A stretch of 64,000 bases of DNA, from assembly GCF_000737575.1 (NCBI RefSeq), contig NZ_CP006270.1, positions 2,483,163 through 2,547,162 of the forward strand, in the 5' to 3' direction. Shown here in pieces: positions 27,291-36,750 of this stretch (the first letter of the stretch is position 1; the number at the start of each line of letters is the position of its first letter). This stretch comes from Synechococcus sp. KORDI-49. Lineage in GTDB: Bacteria > Cyanobacteriota > Cyanobacteriia > PCC-6307 > Cyanobiaceae. The position numbers were made by a program, and so were the translations under genes. The notes under the pieces are model-generated. The model had not been told where the DNA came from. It saw only the letters and a program-made list of their open reading frames with translations, and searched no databases.

Positions 27291-28429
27291 ATCAGTCCTC
27301 CGCCCAGCACCACGTCGCCGTCGTAGAAGACAGCGGCCTGGCCTGGGGTGATCGAGAACTGCGCCTCGTTGAACTCCACGGCGCAGCGATACGGACGGTC
27401 CCTGGCGTGGTCCGCATCGGTGGCCTCAAGCGGAGAGATCCGGGCCTGCACCGGCTCGCTGCGATAGCGCACCTGAACCTCCACGTTGAGGGGGGCTGTC
27501 GGGGGATCGATCGACACCCAGTTCACCGCCCCGACCGGGCAGGAGCCACAACCGGCTTCCGCCCTGGGCGCCACCACGACGCGATTCATGGCCGGATCGA
27601 GTCGGATCACATGCAGGGGTTCCGACCAGGCAACTCCGAGGCCCTTGCGCTGGCCGATCGTGAAATGTTCGATCCCGTCGTGCTGGCCCACCACCGTGCC
27701 GTCGGCGAGAACGATCTCTCCGTCCCTTGGAGGCAGGTAGGCGTCGAGGAAAGCCCGCATGGAGCCGTGATGCTCCGCCAGGCAGAGGTCCTGACTTTCC
27801 GGCTTGTCAGCGGTGCGCAGTCCGAAGCGTGCCGCTTCCAGCCGTGTATCCGGCTTGGTCAGTTCCCCGAGCGGAAAGACGATGCGCCCGAGCATGTCCT
27901 GACTGAGGTCGTAGAGGAAGTAGCTCTGGTCCTTGTGGGAGTCGAGGCCGCGCAGCAGCTGGTGGCGTCCGCTCTCGCCACCGTGGCGGATTCGGGCGTA
28001 GTGCCCGGTTGCGATGCGCGGCAGCCCCCGTTCCTCGCGGGCCCACGCGAGCATCGGTCCGAATTTCACCGAGCGGTTGCACTGGGAGCAGGGCAGTGGC
28101 GTGATGCCGTCCCGGTAGCCGTCGACGAGGCGTCCGACGATCTCCCGCTGAAATGTGTCGCGGCTGTCCACGACATGGTGTGGAATCCCGAGCTGGCTGC
28201 AGATTCCGGCGGCATCGACCAGCCCTTCCGCGCAGCACGATCCCTTGCCACTCATCAACCAGAGCGTCAGACCCTCAACGGTCCAACCGGCCTCCACCAG
28301 AAGGGCTGCAGTCAGTGAGCTGTCCACTCCTCCGGAGAGTCCAACGGCGACACGGTGATCACCCGGCCACTGCCGCAGACGCTCCAGGGCTGCCTGACCG
28401 GCAGGAGTGGAGCTGAGACCGGAGGACAT
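27215..28429 (-). CDS. mnmA: tRNA-specific 2-thiouridylase
   Basis: Adds sulfur to U34 of tRNAs for Lys, Glu and Gln. The 404-residue protein, from ATG 28429, has the PP-loop SGGVDSS (residues 32-38), the catalytic cysteine in [14 protein letters not shown] (Cys114), a second cysteine in [11 protein letters not shown], and the beta-barrel segments [12 protein letters not shown] and [21 protein letters not shown] Ser/Thr-rich tail after GGGLIQ is unusual for MnmA and lies opposite the 3' end of lnt, where the two genes overlap by 76 bases. An in-frame codon 48 bases upstream is not needed. Confidence 0.95.
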   Translation of the reverse strand: MSSGLSSTPAGQAALERLRQWPGDHRVAVGLSGGVDSSLTAALLVEAGWTVEGLTLWLMSGKGSCCAEGLVDAAGICSQLGIPHHVVDSRDTFQREIVGRLVDGYRDGITPLPCSQCNRSVKFGPMLAWAREERGLPRIATGHYARIRHGGESGRHQLLRGLDSHKDQSYFLYDLSQDMLGRIVFPLGELTKPDTRLEAARFGLRTADKPESQDLCLAEHHGSMRAFLDAYLPPRDGEIVLADGTVVGQHDGIEHFTIGQRKGLGVAWSEPLHVIRLDPAMNRVVVAPRAEAGCGSCPVGAVNWVSIDPPTAPLNVEVQVRYRSEPVQARISPLEATDADHARDRPYRCAVEFNEAQFSITPGQAAVFYDGDVVLGGGLIQRDASSRSMPTTNSGSSTTSLQRA

Positions 28430-28566
28430 CGGCGCGAGTGGGCGTGATTCCAGTCTGAACTGCCACCGGCAAGCCATCCATCCGGAGTGGTCATGAATTG
28501 CCTGCAGGTGAAAACGGCGAATGTCAGCAAAAGCAGATGTCAGGCGGGCGCGGTTCTGGACTGAGC

Positions 28567-28582
28567 TGTTTCACGTGAGACA
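28567..28582. promoter_or_regulatory. Near-perfect palindrome, candidate operator
   Basis: TGTTTCAC-GTGAGACA: the two eight-base halves are inverted repeats with one mismatch, centred on CACGTG. It lies about 175 bases before the sigma factor start. A binding site for a dimeric regulator is inference. Confidence 0.35.
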
Positions 28583-28590
28583 CCAGCATT

Positions 28591-28610
28591 ACCAACGTTT
28601 TTTGGTTGGT
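28591..28610. promoter_or_regulatory. Perfect 6-bp inverted repeat with T-rich loop
   Basis: ACCAAC, eight bases (GTTTTTTG), then GTTGGT. It could be a second operator or a small hairpin. It starts eight bases after the CACGTG palindrome. Confidence 0.3.
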
Positions 28611-28756
28611 ACGAATCGAATGTTTTTTTCAATGTTCGTTTTCAAAGATTTTGAATGTTTCGATTTGCTGGTCCGAATCTGAAAGGTTGCTGAAATCACC
28701 GCGCCATTTGCTCTGCCCATAAGAAAGTCATTCCCAACACATCTCTGACGAGGGAC

Positions 28757-29698
28757 ATGGTTTCTACCGCCCCAAGGCCTGCAGAGACGCAGCGCCGTCG
28801 CAGCAGCGATCCGGTCAGTTGGTACCTGGCGACCATCGGTCGGATTCCTCTGCTCACCCCGGCTGAGGAAATCGAACTGGGCAACCAGGTTCAGAAAATG
28901 ATGGAGCTCACGGAAGACGGTTCGAAGTCTTTCGACGAAAGCGCTCTCACCACTCAGCAGCGCCGAATGATCCGCATCGGTCGGCGGGCGAAGGAAAGAA
29001 TGATGAAAGCCAATCTTCGGCTTGTTGTCAGCGTCGCGAAAAAATACCAAGGCAAAGGTCTTGAACTTCTTGACCTGATTCAGGAAGGATCTCTCGGCCT
29101 TGAGCGGGCGGTTGAGAAATTTGACCCCACCCGTGGGTACAAATTTTCCACCTATGCCTTCTGGTGGATCCGTCAGAGCATGACGCGTGCCATCGCCTGT
29201 CAGTCCAGAACGATCCGTCTGCCTGTCCACCTCAGCGAGCGCCTCACCACCATCCGCAAGGTCAGCCTTGACCTGGCTCACAAACTCGGCGCGATGCCCA
29301 GCCGGGTCGAGATCGCGGAAGCGATGGACATCCCTCTCGATGAGCTCGACTCCCTGCTTCGCCAGGCGCTCACCACCAGCAGCCTTGATGCCCCGGTGAA
29401 CGGAGAGGAAGGTCGCAGCTTCCTCGGTGATCTGATCGCCGACTCCTCACTCGATGAGCCCCTGGACATCGTTGAGCAGCGGATTCACCACGAGCAGCTG
29501 GGTCGCTGGCTCAGCCATCTCAGCGATCAGGAACAGCATGTTCTGCGACTTCGTTTCGGGCTCGAGGGCAATGAGCGCCACACGCTCGCCGAGATTGGCC
29601 GCTTGATGGAAGTGTCACGGGAGCGGGTGCGTCAGGTGGAGCTGAAAGCACTCCGCAAGCTCCGCAATCTCACCCGACGCCTGCCCAGCGGCATCTGA
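28757..29698 (+). CDS. Group 2 sigma-70 family RNA polymerase sigma factor
   Basis: A 313-residue sigma factor. Region 1.2 begins at DPVSWYLATIGRIPLLTPAEE. Region 2 has NLRLVVSVAKKYQGKGLELL, then EKFDPTRGYKFSTYAFWWIR. Region 3 follows PVHLSERLTTIRKV, and region 4 contains RFGLEGNERHTLAEIGRLM and SRERVRQVELKALRKLR. It lacks the long region 1.1 of the principal SigA, so it is a non-essential group 2 factor such as those responding to light, stress or nutrients in cyanobacteria. It probably reads promoters similar to SigA's. The long AT-rich upstream region with palindromes suggests that it is itself regulated. The stop is 30 bases from the convergent end of pdhA. Confidence 0.93.
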   Translation: MVSTAPRPAETQRRRSSDPVSWYLATIGRIPLLTPAEEIELGNQVQKMMELTEDGSKSFDESALTTQQRRMIRIGRRAKERMMKANLRLVVSVAKKYQGKGLELLDLIQEGSLGLERAVEKFDPTRGYKFSTYAFWWIRQSMTRAIACQSRTIRLPVHLSERLTTIRKVSLDLAHKLGAMPSRVEIAEAMDIPLDELDSLLRQALTTSSLDAPVNGEEGRSFLGDLIADSSLDEPLDIVEQRIHHEQLGRWLSHLSDQEQHVLRLRFGLEGNERHTLAEIGRLMEVSRERVRQVELKALRKLRNLTRRLPSGI

Positions 29699-29728
29699 TC
29701 AAGTTTGAGAACGTCTGGGCGGGACTTT

Positions 29729-30823
29729 TCAGTCCTCAGCCCAGATGTAACGGGTCAGTTCCGAGGGATCGGGCTCCGGAGCCGACAGGGCGAAGTCCAC
29801 ACAGTCTTCGACCACAGCATCGATTTCTTTCTCGATCGCTCGCAGTTCATCGCTCTGGACCAGCCCAGCGCCGCTGAGGTCACGTTCCAGCGCTTTGAGC
29901 GGATCACGCTCGGCCCAGAACTGTTTCTCCTGCTCCGAACGCAGCTCGTCGGGGTCAGCCAGGGAGTGGCCACGGAATCGATAGGTGAGGCACTCGAGCA
30001 GCGTCGGTCCCTCGCCTGCGCGGGCTCGTTCGATGGCTCGCTGAGCTGCCGCTCGAACGGCCAGCACATCCATGCCATCCACCTCTTCTCCAGCCATGCC
30101 AAAGGCTCCGGCCTTGCGCCAGATCTCAGGGTCACTGGTGGCCCGGTCATGCGCCATGCCGATCGCCCACTTGTTGTTCTCAACAACGAAAATGATCGGC
30201 AGCTTCCAGAGCTGGGCCATGTTCAGGCATTCGAAGAACTGGCCGTTGTTGCAGGTTCCGTCACCGAAAAATGCTGCGGTGACTGCGTTGCTTGAGGAGT
30301 CACCGAGGGCGTCGCGCCGGTAGCGACTGGTGAAGGCCGATCCGAGGGCAACCGGAATTCCTTCGGCGATGAAGGCGAAGCCTCCGAGCAGATGATGTTC
30401 CTTGGAGAACAGGTGCATCGAGCCTCCCCGGCCTTTGCTGCAACCCGTTTCCTTCCCGAACAGTTCACTCATCACCTGCCGTGCCGGCACTCCGGCGCTC
30501 AGGGCATGGACGTGATCCCGGTAGGTGCTGCAGAACCAGTCGTGCTGACGCTTCATCGCACCGATGACGCCGGTGCTGACAGCTTCCTGACCGTTGTAGA
30601 GATGCACGAACCCGAACATCTTGCCCCGGTAGTACATCTCGGCGCACTTGTCCTCGAAACGCCGACCGAGGGTCATGTCTCGATAAAGCGCCAGGCCGGT
30701 CTCACGGTCGACGCTGGCTCGCTGAGCCGTGACCAGTGAGGAGAGACGCTCGGCATGAGGACCGGCGGCCGCTGAGGTGATCGGAGCGGACTCGACCGCG
30801 AGGTCCTGACCCATGCCCTTCAA
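29729..30823 (-). CDS. pdhA: Pyruvate dehydrogenase E1 component, alpha subunit
   Basis: Thiamine-diphosphate-dependent subunit that decarboxylates pyruvate. The 364-residue product has [39 protein letters not shown], the ThDP/Mg motif beginning [17 protein letters not shown], and [16 protein letters not shown] with the phosphorylation-loop histidine. The N-terminal 35 residues are variable and the exact start, 30823 or a few codons later, is open. The beta subunit is not next to it. The lipoyl-complex E3, lpdA, is at 20.9 kb. The start is divergent from ftn2, with about 90 bases between. Confidence 0.95.
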   Translation of the reverse strand: MKGMGQDLAVESAPITSAAAGPHAERLSSLVTAQRASVDRETGLALYRDMTLGRRFEDKCAEMYYRGKMFGFVHLYNGQEAVSTGVIGAMKRQHDWFCSTYRDHVHALSAGVPARQVMSELFGKETGCSKGRGGSMHLFSKEHHLLGGFAFIAEGIPVALGSAFTSRYRRDALGDSSSNAVTAAFFGDGTCNNGQFFECLNMAQLWKLPIIFVVENNKWAIGMAHDRATSDPEIWRKAGAFGMAGEEVDGMDVLAVRAAAQRAIERARAGEGPTLLECLTYRFRGHSLADPDELRSEQEKQFWAERDPLKALERDLSGAGLVQSDELRAIEKEIDAVVEDCVDFALSAPEPDPSELTRYIWAED

Positions 30824-30915
30824 GACAACAGAGACCGACTGTAAGGGCCAACGGATGAGAAATAGGCAAAATCCCAGACACTGACTAAAGTTCGCAGCTA
30901 TTGCGTGCGCTGGTG

Positions 30916-32859
30916 GTGGACCTGCCCATCGATCATTTCCGACTGCTGGGCGTCAGTCCTTCCTCGGATGCTCAGGCCATTCTTCGCAAGCTTCAGAGTC
31001 GTTGCGATCACCCGCCGGATCAGGGATTCACCCACGAGGTGCTGCAGCAGCGTCAGGTCCTGCTGCAGCGATCCGCGGACCTGCTGACGGATCAGGAGCG
31101 ACGGGAGGAGTACGAAGCAGCGTTGCTGCAGCTCAGTGAGACGCACCCGGATGGAACCGTCGGTCTCGATCTGGCCTCCAGCAGTGAGGTGGCGGGACTG
31201 ATCCTGCTGTGGGAAGCCCGGGCCTCCCATGAAGCCTTCCAGTTGGCGCGTCAGGGGCTGCAACCACCGCAGGCACCAGCGCTTGGCAGTGGGCGTGAAG
31301 CCGATCTCACCCTGCTGGCAGCTCTCGCCTGTTGTGATGCGGCGGCGGAAGACCGGGAGTTGCGCCGTTATGAGGTGGCCGCCGGGTTGCTGCAGGAGGG
31401 GATTGAGCTCCAGCAGCGGATGGGCAAGCTTCCTGATCAACAGGCCAAGCTCGAGCAGGCACTTCAGGCCCTGCATCCTTATCGGGTCCTTGACCTGCTC
31501 AGTCGTGATCTCAGCGATCAGCAGGCCCATCTGCGAGGTCTCGCTCTGCTCAATCAGTTGGTCAGCGAGCGGGGCGGTCTCGAGGGGGAAGCCGCGGATG
31601 CCGGCACGGCCCAGCTGGCCCAGTCGGATTTCGAGACCTTCTTCCAGCAGATCCGCCGCTTTCTGACGGTTCAGGAGCAGATTGATCTGTTCGGCAGCTG
31701 GTACGAACAGGGCTCCGAGGAGGCGGGATGTCTGGTGGTGTTCGCGTTGACGGCCGCAGGCTTCACCCGCCGCAAGCCCGAGCTGTTGGAGCAGGCCCGG
31801 GAACAGCTGGTGCTGCTGAAAACACCGGATCTCGATCCCATGCCGCTGCATGGCTGCATCGATCTGCTTCTGGGTGATGTGGCGGAGGCCGCTCTGCGCT
31901 TCGGCAGTTTGCGCGACCCCGACCTGAAGGACTGGTTCGCAGACCATCCCGGCGATGAGCTCGCTGCTCAGTGCGACTACTGCCGCGTCTGGCTGGAGCG
32001 GGACGTTCTTCCCGGTTACCGCGATGTGGAACCGGCCGGGGTTGACCTGGATGCCTGGTTCGCCGATCGCGATGTGCAGGCATATGTGGACCGATTGGAT
32101 CGCCAGGCCGCCCGTCAGGAGGAGAGTCCCACCGGCTCCGGAATGCCTGACTGGCTGCCGCTGCTCGATCGTCCTGTCTCCGAGGAGCCGGAGGAGGACA
32201 GCGTCCCGGCCGGGGAGCCGGAGTCGGCGACACTTGCCTGGACCCGGCAGTTGCCCCTTGGGGCGATGTCACGCATCGCCGGTGCGGTGGTGGCCGCCCT
32301 GGTGACCGCTCTTGTGGTTCAGGCCCTGATGCGACAGCGAACCAGCAGTCCCAGCTCGGAACCCACGCCCATTCCTGTGATGCCGGCGGAACCTCAGGCT
32401 GAGCCCTCAGCACCGCAGGCGACCCTGAAGCCTGAGAAGGGGACCGTCTCCGCGCCTCAGCCGCTGACGGCTGATCAACCGACGAACGATCAACTTCAGG
32501 CCCTGGTGCAGGCCTGGCTGGATGGCAAGGCCAGCGCCCTGGCCGGCACCGGAGATCCTGCTCGCGATCTGGCGCCCATCGCCCGCGAGCGTCTGGTGGA
32601 GCGGGTGCAGGCGGAACAGGCGGCTGATGCCGCGGCCGGCCGCAGCAAGCTGATCGAGGCCTCCGTGACCGCTGTGGGTCCGGTGAACCGTGCACCTCAG
32701 CGGATCGCCGTTGGGGCGCAGGTTGCCTACGCCGACAAGACCCTGGGTGGAAACGGTCAGGTGCTGGAGCAGACGGAGCCCGGAACTCTCTCCCTCACCT
32801 ATGTCTTCGGAAGGGACGGCAAGGAGTGGAAACTGCACGAGTACATCCCCGGTCGCTGA
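30916..32859 (+). CDS. ftn2: Ftn2/ZipN (ARC6-like) cell division protein
   Basis: A 647-residue protein. The N-terminus ([19 protein letters not shown], with [17 protein letters not shown]) is the J-domain-like start of Ftn2. A helical, tetratricopeptide-like middle follows to about residue 420. One membrane helix ([18 protein letters not shown]) follows at about 465. A Pro/Glu/Ala-rich linker and a C-terminal IMS domain come last ([20 protein letters not shown] to the end, [12 protein letters not shown]). Ftn2 anchors FtsZ to the membrane in cyanobacteria, as ARC6 does in plastids. The start is unclear: GTG 30916 or 30913, or TTG 30901; the first residues give the conserved opening. ftsZ and ftsQ are at 4.6-6.7 kb. 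Confidence 0.88.
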   Translation: MDLPIDHFRLLGVSPSSDAQAILRKLQSRCDHPPDQGFTHEVLQQRQVLLQRSADLLTDQERREEYEAALLQLSETHPDGTVGLDLASSSEVAGLILLWEARASHEAFQLARQGLQPPQAPALGSGREADLTLLAALACCDAAAEDRELRRYEVAAGLLQEGIELQQRMGKLPDQQAKLEQALQALHPYRVLDLLSRDLSDQQAHLRGLALLNQLVSERGGLEGEAADAGTAQLAQSDFETFFQQIRRFLTVQEQIDLFGSWYEQGSEEAGCLVVFALTAAGFTRRKPELLEQAREQLVLLKTPDLDPMPLHGCIDLLLGDVAEAALRFGSLRDPDLKDWFADHPGDELAAQCDYCRVWLERDVLPGYRDVEPAGVDLDAWFADRDVQAYVDRLDRQAARQEESPTGSGMPDWLPLLDRPVSEEPEEDSVPAGEPESATLAWTRQLPLGAMSRIAGAVVAALVTALVVQALMRQRTSSPSSEPTPIPVMPAEPQAEPSAPQATLKPEKGTVSAPQPLTADQPTNDQLQALVQAWLDGKASALAGTGDPARDLAPIARERLVERVQAEQAADAAAGRSKLIEASVTAVGPVNRAPQRIAVGAQVAYADKTLGGNGQVLEQTEPGTLSLTYVFGRDGKEWKLHEYIPGR

Positions 32860-32913
32860 ACCGGGGAGCATCGCTTTTTACGATCACTGCACTGAGCCTG
32901 ATGGCTGCCGAAG

Positions 32914-34398
32914 ATGTTTGACGAGCTATCAGCCCGTTTTGAGGATGCGGTCAAGGGGCTGAAAGGCCAGGACAAGATCAGCGAAACCAACGTCGAAGGG
33001 GCGTTGAAAGACGTGCGTCGCGCCCTGCTGGAGGCGGATGTGAGCCTGCCGGTGGTGAAGGATTTCGTCGCTGAGGTGCGTGAGAGGGCTGTCGGCGCCG
33101 AGGTGGTGCGCGGCGTCAGCCCGGATCAGAAGTTCATCCAGGTGGTGCACGAACAGCTGGTGGAGGTGATGGGCGGCGATAACGCTCCGCTGGCGAAGGC
33201 GACTGAGGCACCGACGGTCGTGCTGATGGCAGGCCTGCAGGGGGCCGGCAAGACGACCGCCACCGCGAAGCTGGGCCTTCATCTCAAGGATCAGGGCCGT
33301 CGGGCCTTGATGGTGGGGGCTGATGTCTATCGACCTGCTGCCATCGACCAGCTGAAGACGCTGGGCGCACAGATCGATGTCGAGGTGTTCAGCCTCGGTT
33401 CGGATGCCAAGCCAGAAGACATTGCTGCCGCTGGTCTGGAGAAAGCGAGGCAGGAGGGCTTCGACACGTTGCTGGTCGACACCGCAGGTCGCCTGCAGAT
33501 CGACACCGACATGATGGAAGAGATGGTGCGGATCCGCACCGCGGTGCAGCCGGATGAGGTGCTGCTGGTGGTCGACTCGATGATCGGCCAGGAGGCGGCC
33601 GAACTCACCCGATCGTTCCACGAGCAGGTGGGTATCACGGGAGCCGTGCTCACCAAGCTCGATGGTGATTCCCGCGGTGGAGCGGCGCTGTCGATCCGCA
33701 AGGTGAGCGGTCAGCCGATCAAGTTCATCGGCACCGGCGAAAAGGTGGAGGCCCTGCAGCCGTTCCATCCGGAACGGATGGCCAGCCGCATCCTCGGCAT
33801 GGGCGATGTGCTCACGCTGGTGGAGAAGGCCCAGAAGGAGGTGGAGCTCGCTGATGTCGAGCAGATGCAGAAGAAGCTGCAGGAGGCGACGTTTGACTTC
33901 TCGGATTTCGTGAAGCAGATGCGCTTGATCAAGCGCATGGGATCGCTGGGTGGCCTGATGAAAATGATCCCGGGCATGAACAAGATCGATGACGGCATGC
34001 TCAAGCAGGGGGAGCAGCAGCTGAAGCGGATCGAGTCGATGATCGGTTCGATGACGCCGATGGAACGGCAGAACCCCGATCTTCTGGCCAGCCAGCCCTC
34101 CCGCCGCCGCCGCATCGCTGCCGGCAGTGGCCATCAATCGGCGGATGTGGACAAGGTGCTGGCGGATTTTCAGAAGATGCGCGGCTTCATGCAGCAGATG
34201 AGTCAGGGCAACATGCCCGGCATGGGTGGGATGCCTGGAATGGGCGGCATGCCCGGCATGGGCGGGATGCCTGGCATGGGCGGGATGCCAGGGATGGGTG
34301 GCATGCCCGGACAGGCCGGTGGCAAGCGCGGCAGGGGCGCTGCGGCTCCGAAGCGTCAGAAGCCCGGCAAGAAGAGAAAAGGCTTCGGAGCTCTCTGA
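32914..34398 (+). CDS. ffh: Signal recognition particle protein Ffh
   Basis: GTPase that binds the SRP RNA and signal peptides at the ribosome. The 494-residue protein has the N domain (MFDELSARFEDAVKGLKGQ), the G domain with GLQGAGKTTATAKLG, DVYRPAAIDQLKTLG, DTAGRLQ and TKLDGDSRGGAALS, and the M domain from GMGDVLTLVEKAQKEVE on. The M domain holds SRRRRIAAGSGH, the RNA-binding segment. The C-terminus adds a Met-Pro-Gly repeat (34213-34302) and a basic tail (KRGRGAAAPKRQKPGKKRKG). The ffs RNA is in the same window at 4.5 kb. It starts 54 bases after ftn2. Confidence 0.97.
   Translation: MFDELSARFEDAVKGLKGQDKISETNVEGALKDVRRALLEADVSLPVVKDFVAEVRERAVGAEVVRGVSPDQKFIQVVHEQLVEVMGGDNAPLAKATEAPTVVLMAGLQGAGKTTATAKLGLHLKDQGRRALMVGADVYRPAAIDQLKTLGAQIDVEVFSLGSDAKPEDIAAAGLEKARQEGFDTLLVDTAGRLQIDTDMMEEMVRIRTAVQPDEVLLVVDSMIGQEAAELTRSFHEQVGITGAVLTKLDGDSRGGAALSIRKVSGQPIKFIGTGEKVEALQPFHPERMASRILGMGDVLTLVEKAQKEVELADVEQMQKKLQEATFDFSDFVKQMRLIKRMGSLGGLMKMIPGMNKIDDGMLKQGEQQLKRIESMIGSMTPMERQNPDLLASQPSRRRRIAAGSGHQSADVDKVLADFQKMRGFMQQMSQGNMPGMGGMPGMGGMPGMGGMPGMGGMPGMGGMPGQAGGKRGRGAAAPKRQKPGKKRKGFGAL
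34213..34302 (+). repeat. Five 18-base coding repeats (MPGMGG) in ffh
   Basis: Five tandem copies of an 18-base unit, each reading Met-Pro-Gly-Met-Gly-Gly, near the end of ffh. Copies differ at third codon positions (GGT/GGC/GGG, CCC/CCT/CCA), so protein-level selection is likely. Methionine-rich tails are normal in the SRP M domain, where Met side chains line the signal-peptide groove. The regular repeat is more striking than usual, and copy number may vary between strains. Confidence 0.85.
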
Positions 34399-34479
34399 TC
34401 GGCCACCCGGTATGTTGGTTGTTTGGCAGGCGTTGCAGCGCTGCCTGAATCCACACCACTCCTCAACACCAGGGCCACG

Positions 34480-34890
34480 ATGATCAAGCTCCGCCTGAAG
34501 CGGTTCGGCAAGAAGCGGGAAGCGAGCTTCCGCCTCGTGGCCTGCAACAGCACATCCCGCCGTGATGGCCGTCCGCTCGAGGAGCTCGGTTTCTACAACC
34601 CCCGCACCAAGGAAACACGCCTCGATACGGAAGCCATCCGTGAGCGTCTTGGCCAGGGAGCTCAGCCCACCGATGTGGTCCGCACCCTGCTGGAGCGCGG
34701 TGGTCTGATTGAGAAGTCCATTCGTCCGGCCGAGACCGTCGGCAAGGCCAAGCAGGCCGCTGCCCGGGATGCAGCGGTGAAGCAGGCCGCCAAGGAGGCT
34801 GCCGAGGCCAAGGCTGCTGCTGAAGCAGAGGCTGCCGCCGCTGCGTCCTCCGAGGGTGAATCCAGCGAAGGCGAGCCCACCGAAAGCTGA
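34480..34890 (+). CDS. rpsP: Ribosomal protein S16
   Basis: Small-subunit ribosomal protein. The first 85 residues match S16 ([20 protein letters not shown], then [20 protein letters not shown] and [18 protein letters not shown]). A 50-residue extension of Ala, Lys and Glu follows ([18 protein letters not shown]) and ends with [12 protein letters not shown], making the protein 136 residues against the usual 80-90. Such tails occur in cyanobacterial S16. It starts 82 bases after ffh, and phoH follows 7 bases after its stop. Confidence 0.96.
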   Translation: MIKLRLKRFGKKREASFRLVACNSTSRRDGRPLEELGFYNPRTKETRLDTEAIRERLGQGAQPTDVVRTLLERGGLIEKSIRPAETVGKAKQAAARDAAVKQAAKEAAEAKAAAEAEAAAAASSEGESSEGEPTES

Positions 34891-34897
34891 TCCTCCG

Positions 34898-35893
34898 GTG
34901 ACCGCCAGCGGCGAGCGCAGCCGTTTCATTCTGGATCTTCCCGATCCTGAAGCAGCCCTTGCCCTGGCGGGGGAGGCGGAATCAACCCTGCATCGCCTGG
35001 AGTCCCTCACTGGCGCATCCCTCGTTCTGCGCGGGTTGCAGCTGGTGATCACAGGACGCTCTGCGCAACTGGAGCGTGCCGCCGCCGTTGTCGAGCTGGT
35101 GCGGCCGATCTGGCAGCAGGGCCAGGCGGTTTCCTCGGTGGACCTGCAGGCGGCGCTCGGGGCTCTGGAGGCCGGCCGCGGCGATGACCATGCCGCCATG
35201 GGTGAGCAGGTGCTGGCCCGCAGTCAGACCGGCGGGCTGCTCAGGCCTCGCACGCTTCGCCAGAAGCAGTACGTGGATGCGATGGAGCGCCACGATCTCA
35301 CCTTTGCCCTTGGGCCCGCTGGCACCGGCAAGACCTTTCTGGCCGCGGTGCTCGCGGTGCGGATGCTCACGGAGCGCAGGGTGGAGCGCTTGGTGCTGAC
35401 ACGCCCAGCGGTGGAGGCGGGGGAACGCCTGGGATTTCTGCCTGGTGACCTGCAGCAGAAGGTGGATCCCTACCTGCGCCCGCTGTACGACGCTCTGCAT
35501 TCCCTGCTTGGCCCCGAAAAGACAGCAACGCTTCTGGAGAAGGGAGTGATCGAGGTGGCCCCTCTGGCCTACATGCGGGGACGCACCCTCAGCGATGCCT
35601 TCGTCATTCTCGATGAGGCCCAGAACACGACACCGGCCCAGATGCGCATGGTGCTCACCAGGCTCGGTGAACGGTCCCGCATGGTGGTGACCGGGGACAT
35701 CACCCAGGTCGATCTGCCGTCAGGTCAGCTCAGCGGACTGCTGGAGGCCTCCGAGGTTCTTGATGGCGTCGATGGGGTTGCCGTCTGCCGGCTCACGTCA
35801 TCGGATGTGGTGCGCCACCCCCTGGTGCAGCGGGTTGTGGAGGCTTATGCCCGTCGTGATGTCGCCCCTGCGTCACGGCACGTGCATCGATAG
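34898..35893 (+). CDS. phoH: PhoH-family P-loop ATPase
   Basis: A 331-residue protein from GTG 34898. An N-terminal KH-like region (LTGASLVLRGLQLVITGRSAQ) is followed by the ATPase with Walker A GPAGTGKTFLAAVLA and Walker B FVILDEAQNTTPAQ. VTGDITQVDLPSGQLSGL is the sensor segment. In E. coli the PhoH-type genes belong to the phosphate regulon or, for YbeZ, partner with RNA maturation protein YbeY. Cyanobacterial function is not settled. The longer in-frame start at 34856 lies inside rpsP and was rejected. Confidence 0.92.
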   Translation: MTASGERSRFILDLPDPEAALALAGEAESTLHRLESLTGASLVLRGLQLVITGRSAQLERAAAVVELVRPIWQQGQAVSSVDLQAALGALEAGRGDDHAAMGEQVLARSQTGGLLRPRTLRQKQYVDAMERHDLTFALGPAGTGKTFLAAVLAVRMLTERRVERLVLTRPAVEAGERLGFLPGDLQQKVDPYLRPLYDALHSLLGPEKTATLLEKGVIEVAPLAYMRGRTLSDAFVILDEAQNTTPAQMRMVLTRLGERSRMVVTGDITQVDLPSGQLSGLLEASEVLDGVDGVAVCRLTSSDVVRHPLVQRVVEAYARRDVAPASRHVHR

Positions 35894-35960
35894 GGGGATC
35901 CGCACCTCAGACCATTGCCAGCACTGTCAAAGTGATGGGAGTGATTGGTGTCCGGTCGAC

Positions 35961-36692
35961 ATGCCAGCCAGCAGCAATTTCCAGCAGGCCATCCGCGAGG
36001 CGCAGTCCAGCGCCCTGGTCGGCCCCAATGTCGTGAACAAGGCCCTCCCCTACGTCGGCGGAGGCATGGTGCTGACCTCCGTCGGAGTGATCGGCGGGTT
36101 ATCGATGATGTCGTCGCCGATGTTCATGCCCCTCTTCTGGGTGGCGATCATCGGCAATCTGATCCTGTTCTTCGTCGCCCAGAACGTGGCGATGAAGGGC
36201 AACAACGCCACCGCGTTACCGCTGCTCTCGGTTTACAGCCTGATCACCGGTTTCACTCTCAGTGGACTGGTGGCGCTTGCGGGAGCCGTTGCCGGTGTCG
36301 GTGCCGTCGGAACCGCGGCGCTGGCCACCGGTATCACGTTCGTGATCGCGTCGATCGTCGGACGTCGCATGAGTGACAGCGTCGGTCAGGCGCTCTCCGG
36401 AGTGGTCGGTCTTGGCTTGATCGGTCTGATCCTGGCGATGGTGGTGCAGTTCATCGGAGGGATCTTTGCCCCTGAGATGTTCCATGGCACCAGCTTCGAA
36501 CTGATGATCGCCGGCTTCGGCACGGTGCTGTTCGTCGGAGCCGCCTTCGTTGACTTCTACACGATGCCCCGCACCTACCGGGATGACCAATACCTGGCCG
36601 GTGCCCTGAGCATGTATCTGACTTACATCAACCTGTTCATCTTCATTCTGCGCCTGATCATCGTTCTCAACGGTGGCAGCCGTCGGGACTGA
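35961..36692 (+). CDS. Bax inhibitor-1/YccA family membrane protein
   Basis: A 243-residue protein with about seven membrane helices. After an N-terminal NFQQAIREAQSS segment come NVVNKALPYVGGGMVLTSVGV, a helix pair to FFVAQNVAMKG, and four more hydrophobic segments, ending with LAGALSMYLTYINLFIFIL and a short basic end (NGGSRRD). The pattern and the DFYTMPRTYRDDQYLAGALSM region fit the BI-1 family, linked elsewhere to calcium leak and stress tolerance. The ATG at 35961 gives the usual length; a longer frame from 35760 overlaps phoH. A terminator follows the stop by about 33 bases. Confidence 0.85.
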   Translation: MPASSNFQQAIREAQSSALVGPNVVNKALPYVGGGMVLTSVGVIGGLSMMSSPMFMPLFWVAIIGNLILFFVAQNVAMKGNNATALPLLSVYSLITGFTLSGLVALAGAVAGVGAVGTAALATGITFVIASIVGRRMSDSVGQALSGVVGLGLIGLILAMVVQFIGGIFAPEMFHGTSFELMIAGFGTVLFVGAAFVDFYTMPRTYRDDQYLAGALSMYLTYINLFIFILRLIIVLNGGSRRD

Positions 36693-36724
36693 CCATCCAC
36701 CGAAGCACAGGTTGTGAATCTCAG

Positions 36725-36750
36725 AAACCCCGGTTGATCCGGGGTTTTTT
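36725..36750 (+). terminator. Intrinsic terminator after the BI-1 family gene
   Basis: AAACCCCGG, a five-base loop TTGAT, CCGGGGTTT, and a T run to 36750. It is a strong rho-independent structure on the plus strand. The same stem can act for the opposite-strand gene, whose stop codon begins at 36752. Confidence 0.9.

Larger units (their letters stand above)
28430..28756 (+). other. 327-base intergenic region upstream of a sigma factor gene
   Basis: No gene was seen. The half nearest the sigma gene is AT-rich in a GC-rich setting, with T runs and repeated AATGTT-C/T-CG pieces (28619-28662). It carries two inverted repeats listed separately. It also serves as the upstream region of mnmA on the other strand. 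Probable promoter and operator region of the sigma factor gene; no clear -10/-35 pair could be fixed. Confidence 0.6.

Noticed and set aside
32929-35199. Long open frame on the minus strand opposite ffh and rpsP (about 750 codons)
   Set aside because: It is a shadow of the GC-rich codons of ffh, rpsP and phoH; the peptide is low-complexity and His/Leu-rich, with no known domain.
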